A stretch of DNA of 13,122 bases, from assembly GCA_002366755.1 (NCBI GenBank), contig DFBV01000228.1, positions 13,199 to 26,320 of the forward strand, read 5' to 3'. Below the pieces are notes generated by a model. That model saw only the letters and a list, made by a program, of their open reading frames with translations, did no database searches and was not told where the DNA came from. Position 1 is the stretch's first letter. Each line of letters starts with the position of its first letter. This DNA is from Anaerolineales bacterium UBA3071. Its GTDB lineage: Bacteria; Chloroflexota; Anaerolineae; UBA3071. Made by a program: the position numbers and the translations under genes. This document shows positions 6,138 to 11,533 of the stretch, piece after piece.

Positions 6138-6169
6138 GGTGCAAATGCGGTTGTAGCATTAGCTGCACC
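6138..6169 (+). repeat. Imperfect hairpin upstream of the Nudix gene
   Basis: GGTGCA plus AATGC pairs with GCATT plus TGCACC around the loop GGTTGTA, with a 3-nt bulge (AGC) on the 3' side, giving an 11-bp stem. It lies 39 bases before the Nudix start codon, in the 158-base gap after the dehydratase gene. It may be a 5'-UTR structure of the Nudix transcript, a dispersed repeat, or chance. There is no T-run. Confidence 0.45.
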
Positions 6170-6208
6170 GGTGGAGACGGGACACTGCAAGGATACCTGG
6201 AGGCACGC

Positions 6209-6736
6209 ATGGGCAAGCTCGATCAGGGTGTCGCTGCCAGCCGCGGCCGCTACCACGTCGTCCCCCGCACGCTATGCTTCATCACCTACGGCGACGATGT
6301 ACTGCTGCTGCGCGGCGCGCCGGACAAGCGCATCTGGCCCAACCAATACAACGGCGTGGGGGGCCACGTGGAGCGGGACGAGGATGTGCTCACCGCAGCG
6401 GTGAGGGAGATGCAGGAGGAGACGGCGTTGGATGTGCGCAACGTCCGGCTGCGAAGCGTGGTCAACGTTGATGCCAGCGATCCGCTGGCTGGCATTCTCC
6501 TCTTCGTCTTCACCGCCGAAGCGACAGACTGCGAGTTCTCGCCCTCGCCCGAGGGGACGCTGGAATGGGTGTCCAGGGAGCAGGCGCTGACCCTGGATTT
6601 GGTGGAAGACCTGCCACTGATTCTGCCCCGCGTACTGAGCATGGCTGCCGACGAGCCCCCCTTCTTCGCCCAGTATGCCTACGACGAGGACGACGAACTG
6701 ACGGTGACCTTTGCTTCAGACCACATCCCAGATTGA
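6209..6736 (+). CDS. Nudix hydrolase (MutT-like NTP pyrophosphohydrolase)
   Basis: A 175-residue cytoplasmic protein. The Nudix box spans residues 52-74 and follows G-x5-E-x7-R-E-x-x-E-E: G52, E58, R66-E67, E70-E71, so all the metal-binding glutamates are present. The usual glycine near the end of the box is alanine (A73, in EETAL), a mild departure that metal binding should tolerate. RTLCFITYGDDVLLLRG (20-36) and NQYNGVGGHVE (45-55) are typical of 8-oxo-dGTP diphosphatase-like members, suggesting nucleotide-pool cleaning; the exact substrate is not readable. The ATG at 6209 is preferred to an upstream GTG at 6131 because GGAGG (6199-6203) lies 5 bases ahead of it and the family fold starts soon after. 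The methyltransferase gene begins 100 bases downstream on the same strand. Confidence 0.9.
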   Translation: MGKLDQGVAASRGRYHVVPRTLCFITYGDDVLLLRGAPDKRIWPNQYNGVGGHVERDEDVLTAAVREMQEETALDVRNVRLRSVVNVDASDPLAGILLFVFTAEATDCEFSPSPEGTLEWVSREQALTLDLVEDLPLILPRVLSMAADEPPFFAQYAYDEDDELTVTFASDHIPD

Positions 6737-6836
6737 CCCAGATGCTCAGTCTGCACGGCGCTTGCCGCGCTCGGCCCTCGGCCTCGCTGACGAGCCTGGC
6801 GACTCAGTGCACCCTGGGGCTTCTGCTGAGGGAACC

Positions 6837-7970
6837 ATGACTGCAAATGAACTTCCGATAGGGCAGATACTGAAAGGCGACTGTACAGAGATCCTCAGTT
6901 CCTTGCCGGAGAAATCGGTAGACCTGATCTTTGCTGATCCTCCCTACAACCTTCAACTGGAGCGGCAACTCTGGCGGCCCAATATGACCAAGGTTGACGC
7001 TGTCAATGATCACTGGGATCAGTTTGACAGCTTCAAAGCCTACGATCGCTTCAGCACGAATTGGTTGAGAGCCTGTCGGAGAGTGCTGAAGGACGATGGC
7101 ACCATCTGGGTAATTGGCTCATACCACAACATCTATCGCATCGGCACCATTATGCAGGATCTAGGCTACTGGTTCCTGAATGACGTAATCTGGATCAAGA
7201 CCAACCCTATGCCCAACTTCCGTGGGGTCCGTTTCACCAATGCTCACGAAACGCTAATCTGGGCCAGCAAGGCAAAGGGCGCCAAGTACACCTTCAACCA
7301 CCATGCAATGAAACCCTTCAACGATGACAAGCAGATGCGCAGTGACTGGGTATTGCCCATTTGCTCCGGTTCGGAACGCCTGAAAACCAATGGCAAGAAA
7401 GCCCATTCTACGCAGAAGCCCGAAGCGTTGCTCTATCGAGTTATCCTTGCATCAAGCAAGCCAGGTGATGTCGTACTTGACCCTTTCTTCGGCAGTGGTA
7501 CAACTGGTGCTGTCGCCAAGAAGCTGCATCGTCGCTGGATTGGTATTGAGAAAGAGGAGAAATACATCCAACTCGCACAGGCTAGGATCAATGGGGTCAT
7601 TCCAGAGCTGTCTGTTGACCAGGTGTTTGACGTTGGAGACAAGAAACGCCTTGCCCCGCGCGTTGCTTTCACGAGCTTGTTGGAAACGGGGTTGATCGCT
7701 CCTGGTCAGAGGATCTTCTTCCGCAAGGACCGCTCACAAGTTGCCCATGTCAGGCCTGATGGCAAACTCCTTCTCGATGATGGCTTCGTAGGCTCCATTC
7801 ACCAAGCTGGAAAGCACTTGATGGGTGGCAGCCCTTGCAACGGCTGGCAACACTGGTACTTTGCTGAGGCTGAGGCTGGGGATGGAGGTCTGCGCCCCAT
7901 CGATGAGTTGCGCGAACTCTATCGGGAGCGCTACCTTGGAGGCGACAAAGCCCCGATAAGAACCGGCTAG
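6837..7970 (+). CDS. Beta-class DNA adenine-N6 methyltransferase, CcrM/M.HinfI-like, with C-terminal RAMA-like domain
   Basis: A 377-residue DNA methyltransferase. The catalytic motif DPPYN is at 34-38 and the AdoMet-binding DPFFGSGTTG at 215-224. Motif IV before motif I defines the beta class. HSTQKPEALLYRVI (190-203) is typical of that class. Residues about 278-345 (LLETGLIAPG, HVRPDGKLL, GSIHQAGKHLMGGSPCNGW) match the C-terminal extension of CcrM and M.HinfI, a RAMA-like domain that aids DNA recognition. GANTC specificity is therefore a reasonable guess. No restriction endonuclease gene is adjacent, so it appears to be an orphan enzyme or one separated from its partner. The reading frame extends upstream to 6711, but the ATG at 6837 with GAGGG (6828-6832) fits the family start. 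Its codons use clearly more A/T than the neighbouring genes, which suggests horizontal transfer. Confidence 0.92.
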   Translation: MTANELPIGQILKGDCTEILSSLPEKSVDLIFADPPYNLQLERQLWRPNMTKVDAVNDHWDQFDSFKAYDRFSTNWLRACRRVLKDDGTIWVIGSYHNIYRIGTIMQDLGYWFLNDVIWIKTNPMPNFRGVRFTNAHETLIWASKAKGAKYTFNHHAMKPFNDDKQMRSDWVLPICSGSERLKTNGKKAHSTQKPEALLYRVILASSKPGDVVLDPFFGSGTTGAVAKKLHRRWIGIEKEEKYIQLAQARINGVIPELSVDQVFDVGDKKRLAPRVAFTSLLETGLIAPGQRIFFRKDRSQVAHVRPDGKLLLDDGFVGSIHQAGKHLMGGSPCNGWQHWYFAEAEAGDGGLRPIDELRELYRERYLGGDKAPIRTG

Positions 7971-8096
7971 CCTCGACCAGCGGCGAATGATGTGTTCCGT
8001 ATCTGCCCATTACTCAGCTCTTTGATGCCTTCCCACCTTACCCCTATTCTATCACCCTTCTGTCAATTGAGGATTGCTGAGTCTGCGAGTGGTGGT

Positions 8097-8157
8097 TTGA
8101 CACGGGCTGGTTGTCGCATACAATATACATCACGGGGCATATATAGCGTGTCGCATA
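8097..8157 (+). promoter_or_regulatory. Sigma-70 promoter and putative ArsR-family operator
   Basis: TTGACA (8097-8102) and TACAAT (8119-8124) are separated by 16 bases, a near-consensus vegetative promoter. The -10 region and start site are AT-rich, with ATATAC (about 8123-8128) and CATATATA (about 8139-8146) as imperfect mirror halves. TGTCGCATA occurs twice as a direct repeat, at 8112-8120 (overlapping the -10) and 8149-8157 (just before the Shine-Dalgarno). Such an arrangement fits self-repression by the downstream ArsR-type protein, but which element it binds is inferred. Confidence 0.7.
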
Positions 8158-8171
8158 GGGAGGATCGTTCC

Positions 8172-8537
8172 ATGAAAAGCAAACCACATCGACAGGCAGC
8201 GAAGCTGTTCCACATACTGTCGCACCAGGATCGGCTGCACATCCTCGACGAGCTGCGCAGAGACGAGGCGTGCGTATGTCATCTGCAGACCGTGTTGGGG
8301 CGGCCTCAGGCCTATGTCTCTCAGCAACTGCGCGTGTTGCGGGACGTGGGTGTAGTGGCAGATCGAAGAGAAGGTACGTTCGTTTACTATCGGCTGGCGG
8401 ATTCCCGGGTGGAGCGGTTGCTAGATGACATCCTGGGATCGCCGGGGGAACGCGTCTGTGTTGCAGGTTGCCCCTGTCCTCGTTGCCAGGCACAGGCTAG
8501 CGTAACGGTTGTGCAACCAGAGGCCAAACCATTCTAA
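8172..8537 (+). CDS. ArsR/SmtB-family winged-helix metal-responsive repressor
   Basis: A 121-residue helix-turn-helix protein. LFHILSHQDRLHILDELRRDEACVCHLQ carries the ELCVCDL-like alpha-3 metal site (here ACVCHL, with a CxC pair) known from ArsR/CadC sensors of soft metals or arsenite. RPQAYVSQQLRVLRDVGVV is the recognition helix and GTFVYYRL the beta wing. The C-terminal tail is cysteine rich (CVAGCPCPRC), which could give additional metal ligands. The ATG at 8172 has the Shine-Dalgarno AGGGAGGAT (8157-8165) and a strong promoter upstream; the longer open frame from 7992 is not needed. No transporter, reductase or other typical target gene follows. The next DNA is transposase and ttcA debris, so its operon partner may have been lost. 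It presumably represses its own promoter and releases it on metal binding. Confidence 0.9.
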   Translation: MKSKPHRQAAKLFHILSHQDRLHILDELRRDEACVCHLQTVLGRPQAYVSQQLRVLRDVGVVADRREGTFVYYRLADSRVERLLDDILGSPGERVCVAGCPCPRCQAQASVTVVQPEAKPF

Positions 8538-8538
8538 A

Positions 8539-8559
8539 CCGACCAAAATCGGCATTTTT
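8539..8559 (+). terminator. Weak possible terminator after the ArsR-type gene
   Basis: CCGA, loop CCAAAA, then TCGG, followed two bases later by five T. The stem is only 4 bp, so termination would be weak. It begins right after the TAA at 8535-8537. Confidence 0.3.
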
Positions 8560-8620
8560 GCAACCGAACCGCCTTGTGGTAACCTTATCCTGACCTCGAA
8601 ATGACAAAGGAGGATTCACG

Positions 8621-8789
8621 ATGAGGGATATTGAAGCTACACCCCCGGACGCTCCTGCCACCACACTGACCAACCATGCCATGCTGGTGGTTTGGGGCTA
8701 CTTCCGTCGAGCAATTGGCCTTGTCAAGAACCTGGAGGAGACCCCGATTCCGCAACGCAAACGGGTTCATACGCCCCAGACCAAACTCA
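8621..8789 (+). pseudogene. 5' fragment of an insertion-sequence transposase gene
   Basis: It opens with ATG behind a perfect Shine-Dalgarno (AAAGGAGG, 8606-8613). The first about 56 codons read NHAMLVVWGYFRRAIGLV (18-35) and then IPQRKRVHTPQTKL (43-56), which I recognise as resembling the N-terminus of a transposase class with a conserved HTPQTKL motif; the exact IS family is not certain. After the lysine of PQTK (about 8787) the resemblance stops. The frame then runs through unrelated DNA, part of the ttcA-like remnant on the other strand, to a stop at 8849-8851, giving a 76-residue chimera. The rest of the transposase and the right end of the element are absent. Translation signals remain good, so the short chimera might still be made. 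Confidence 0.5.
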
Positions 8790-9131
8790 GGCTGTGCACT
8801 CCTGATCTGTTTCAGCGCCGCGGCAGCGCTGGATGGCTCGGAAGAGGTTGATTCTAGCCTGGGGCAGGTCCTGCTCCACAGCCCGCAGCAGCGTCCAGGA
8901 GGTGATGCTCGAGACCGGCCTGTTGTAACCACGTTTCCAGTCGTTCCAGGCTGTTGCCCTCGTCGTGCAGCGCCCCGTCCAGCATGTGCAGGACTACCAG
9001 GTCGTACTGCTCCTGCGCGCTGCGACGGCGAACCTGCAGCAGCCGCAACAGGCTCAGACTGTCCTCGCCGCTCGACGCGGCCACAGCAACGCGGTCGCCT
9101 TCCTCGATGAGTTGGAAATCTCGGGTCGAAC
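8787..9131 (-). pseudogene. ttcA: Decayed ttcA-like (tRNA 2-thiocytidine) PP-loop ATPase gene
   Basis: Reading leftwards from 9131, one frame gives RDFQLIEEGDRVAVAASSGE followed by DSLSLLRLL. This is the TtcA N-terminal pattern DFxLIExGDRVxVxxSGGKDS with a damaged PP-loop: SSGEDS, so the lysine is lost. It continues EQYDLVVLHMLDGA and LETWLQQAGLEHHLL to about 8890. A second frame then gives WTLLRAVEQDLPQARINLFR and AIQRCRG, resembling the TtcA C-terminal helix, ending at TGA 8787-8789. The central about 150 residues, with the CxxC cluster motif, are missing and the frame shifts at the join. The 5' end is also cut: the DFQLIEEG segment starts right at the stop codon of the DUF1186 gene with no start codon of its own. 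The TtcA call is firm for the N-terminal piece and tentative for the C-terminal piece. Confidence 0.6.
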
Positions 9132-10091
9132 TCAGCGTTTCTTACCGCAGCAGCGTTTGTACTTGCGCCCGCTGCCACAGGGACAAGGGTCATTGCGCCC
9201 CACCTTCGGCTGGGAACGGACGTACGTTTGCGGTTGCGCAGGCTGATCGTAGCCGGTTGTTTGCGGCACTGCAGGAACTGACGTTGGCTGCCACGTACGC
9301 TCCCGTTGCTCTGCCTCGGCCTGCCATTTGGCCTCTTCGGCTGCCCGATGGTGTAACCTTTCGTAAGTCTCCAGGATGTCCAGGGAGTACGAGGCTGCCA
9401 GAGGCGGACGAGCATCAGGCTCAAAGCAGGCCAGATAGGTACTCAGATCCCCTATGATGCTTTCATCCATCAAGCCCTGCTCGTAGAGGGCGATGACTTG
9501 GGGCTGGCTGACCGTATCCCGCAGACTGGCTAAGGCGACGGCTGCCCAGGACCAAAGGAAGGCAGGTCGGCGAGCGTCCGGCTCTGTGATGAGCGTGCCA
9601 TCTTCGGCCAGCGGAAGCAGGTAGGCCCGCAACGCTTCCAGAATGCGCTCCCGTTCGCCGGGATGGTGCAAGGCGACGGTAGCAAGCAACTCCGTGCTGG
9701 AGATGCGAGCATACGTGTGGGCACTGGGGTCATCGAGCAACTCTATGGCCATCGGCGTGAGCGCCGGTCCGTAGGCGGGCAGCTCCATGCCGAACCACTC
9801 GATCAGGTTCTCCCGTTCTTCATCACGGTAGATCTCGGCGAAGATGGGCAGAGCGGCAGGCTCGCGGAAGGCAATGAGCAGCAGCCCAGCGTGGACTTCC
9901 CGGTACCATCGGGGATCATCTGCGTCCCAGCTTTCGTCAACGCCCCCAGCGAGCATGTCTAGCAGGAATGGCGTCAGTTCCTCACGCCGTTCCAGGCAGG
10001 TGCGCACCAGGTCCAGATCAGGGGGGCGGCCGGCCTGTTCCAGTTCGGCCAGCAACTGGTCAGCAGATAGTAATCCGTAATCGGTGGTCAT
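9132..10091 (-). CDS. DUF1186-like protein with C-terminal SEC-C zinc motif
   Basis: A 319-residue, mostly helical, acidic protein, likely cytoplasmic. Residues about 10-225 form a repeat-like helical domain (EELTPFLLDML, ALPIFAEIYRDEERENLIEW, SSTELLATVALHHPGER) of the DUF1186 type. The last 24 residues are a SEC-C motif, GRNDPCPCGSGRKYKRCC (298-315), a zinc-binding tail also found on SecA that can mediate protein or ribosome contact. A proline- and glutamine-rich linker joins the two. The function is unknown. The start is ATG behind a modest AGGA site. It lies 63 bases downstream of the GH3-family gene on the same strand and is probably cotranscribed with it. Its stop codon directly abuts the ttcA-like remnant, suggesting that the rearrangement boundary lies at its 3' end. 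Confidence 0.85.
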   Translation of the reverse strand: MTTDYGLLSADQLLAELEQAGRPPDLDLVRTCLERREELTPFLLDMLAGGVDESWDADDPRWYREVHAGLLLIAFREPAALPIFAEIYRDEERENLIEWFGMELPAYGPALTPMAIELLDDPSAHTYARISSTELLATVALHHPGERERILEALRAYLLPLAEDGTLITEPDARRPAFLWSWAAVALASLRDTVSQPQVIALYEQGLMDESIIGDLSTYLACFEPDARPPLAASYSLDILETYERLHHRAAEEAKWQAEAEQRERTWQPTSVPAVPQTTGYDQPAQPQTYVRSQPKVGRNDPCPCGSGRKYKRCCGKKR

Positions 10092-10154
10092 GGTCTTGTC
10101 CTGTTTTCCTAAGGTGCAAAGCCCGTATTACGCCTGCCTCATCACGTCTCACGA

Positions 10155-11294
10155 TCACAGCCGACCCAGATTGAGCGTCCTGAACTCGTCCCAGGCGTAG
10201 CTCAGGGGAGTCCACCAGTAGGTTCGGCCAATGCAGCGGAAGTAGGGCGGCTGGAGGGCAAGGATCACATCGCCGATCCTGTAGCGGGGCAGGGTGGGCG
10301 TGGAGACGACCAGGCTGCCCATCTCGCCGCGGCGCATTTCATGTAGCATCTTGGTGCCCGACCGCGTCTGCACCTCGAAGAAGAAGAGGTCGTAGTTCGG
10401 TACCCACGCCCTGCGCTCATCCCGCTGCTGCCCGAACATGCCCTCGGTGGTACCGTAAATCTCGCGGATGGCCACTGGCCCGTAGAGTGCGGTGAGCGCC
10501 GGCTGATAACGGGTGTTGATGCCCGGCGCGCTGCCTAGCGTCATGATCTGCGTTTTCCAGAGCTTCTTGGGGTAGACACCGTGCGCCCTCCGCAGGTAGC
10601 GCCCGAAGCGCAGGGCGGTCACGACCACGCCTCCCACCAGCGTGACATTTTCCTCCTTGCACTTCTCGTAGGCCAACTCGAAGCGAGCGTCCCAGGCGCT
10701 CCGGGTCTTGCCTCCATCCAAGGCGTCAATGTCCTGCTGTGCTGGCAGCGAACGGACGGGCGTGTGGGCTGACACATACTTCGTGTAGATGCCCGAACTG
10801 TAGCCGTACTCCACATCTCTCTCCCCCATCCGCACGGTCCCCACGACCGAGGGGAAGTTCAGATTCAGGTTGACCCCCTGGAACAGGTCGTAGCGGCCGG
10901 TGGTGGCCACATAGTTCATCATCGCCCGCCCGGCGCTGACGCGCATGCGCAGGTCGGTCGGCGTCATGGGAATGAACTTGGACTCACCCTTCGTCGTGCC
11001 TCGGGTGATCGCCCAGCCCACCGGTTCTTCGGCCAGGAGCAGACTCACCTCGCCAGCCATCACCCGCTCGATGAGCGGCCTGTACTCCTCGTAGGTGGCG
11101 ATGGGGAAGGCACGGCGGTAGTCCTCAATGCTGCCGATGTTGGTTGCGCCGTGCTGCTTCCCGTAATCGCTCTGCGAGTAGATCGTTAGGAGACGGTGTA
11201 GCACCTCCTGTTGAGCCCCTGCCGGATCCTTCACGGCGTCGTGCCAGGGTTGTAGAAGAGCGTGGAGCATTGCTTGAGGGTCTTGGCTAGCCAT
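10155..11294 (-). CDS. GH3-family acyl-adenylate-forming enzyme (short bacterial form)
   Basis: A 379-residue member of the GH3 branch of the ANL adenylating superfamily. ATP/AMP-binding motifs are in order: TRGTTKGESK (97-106, the P-loop-like motif 1), YGTTEG (280-285, motif 2) and YRIGDV (338-343, motif 3). NFDYGKQHGA-type N-terminal features are present as SDYGKQHGA (42-50). GH3 enzymes activate a carboxylic acid with ATP and, in plants, join it to an amino acid. The protein ends about 40 residues after motif 3, so the C-terminal swivelling subdomain of the about 550-600-residue plant enzymes is largely absent. The acceptor reaction may differ, or only adenylation occurs. The ATG has a strong GGAGGT site (11301-11306 on the + strand numbering) and a promoter at 11382-11410. 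The DUF1186 gene follows it. Confidence 0.85.
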   Translation of the reverse strand: MASQDPQAMLHALLQPWHDAVKDPAGAQQEVLHRLLTIYSQSDYGKQHGATNIGSIEDYRRAFPIATYEEYRPLIERVMAGEVSLLLAEEPVGWAITRGTTKGESKFIPMTPTDLRMRVSAGRAMMNYVATTGRYDLFQGVNLNLNFPSVVGTVRMGERDVEYGYSSGIYTKYVSAHTPVRSLPAQQDIDALDGGKTRSAWDARFELAYEKCKEENVTLVGGVVVTALRFGRYLRRAHGVYPKKLWKTQIMTLGSAPGINTRYQPALTALYGPVAIREIYGTTEGMFGQQRDERRAWVPNYDLFFFEVQTRSGTKMLHEMRRGEMGSLVVSTPTLPRYRIGDVILALQPPYFRCIGRTYWWTPLSYAWDEFRTLNLGRL

Positions 11295-11381
11295 CGATCT
11301 ACCTCCAGGTTGAAGTCATCAGCGTCAAGTCTTGGAAAACGAACCGCCGCTCCTGGCCTGTCCAGGTGCGGGCGCCATTGC

Positions 11382-11410
11382 ATTGTACCACACCTCCTTT
11401 GCTCCGCCAA
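11382..11410 (-). promoter_or_regulatory. Extended -10 promoter for the GH3 gene
   Basis: On the - strand, TACAAT (11387-11382) is preceded by TGTGG, giving an extended -10 (TG-n-TACAAT). TTGGCG (11410-11405) sits 17 bases upstream as a -35 with 4 of 6 consensus bases. The 13-bp box TGTGGTACAATGC is repeated exactly, inverted, in the promoter of the divergent GAF gene. Confidence 0.6.
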
Positions 11411-11450
11411 AGGTGGTCTTGCGCTGCACCTGTCTGATCAGAAGCGGTAG

Positions 11451-11479
11451 TTGTTGGATGAAAGAGACTGTGGTACAAT
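11451..11479 (+). promoter_or_regulatory. Extended -10 promoter for the multi-GAF gene
   Basis: TACAAT (11474-11479) is preceded by TGTGG, an extended -10. TTGTTG (11451-11456) at a 17-base spacing is a weak -35. Transcription would begin near 11486, leaving a leader of about 48 bases before the ATG at 11534. The box at 11469-11481 is the exact mirror copy of the one at 11380-11393, with the two promoters reading apart. Confidence 0.6.
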
Positions 11480-11533
11480 GCGCGCCGTGAGGAGTGCCGA
11501 GACGGAAAGATTGTTCTGAGCGACTGGCTGCAA

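Noticed and set aside
6711..6836. N-terminal extension of the methyltransferase from 6711
   Set aside because: The extra residues overlap the Nudix gene's end and do not resemble the family. ATG 6837 has a ribosome binding site and the usual N-terminus follows.
8585..9424. A 279-codon - strand open frame across the debris region
   Set aside because: It is arginine/serine-rich with no family resemblance and spans two different gene remnants and the end of the DUF1186 gene. It is an open frame by composition only.
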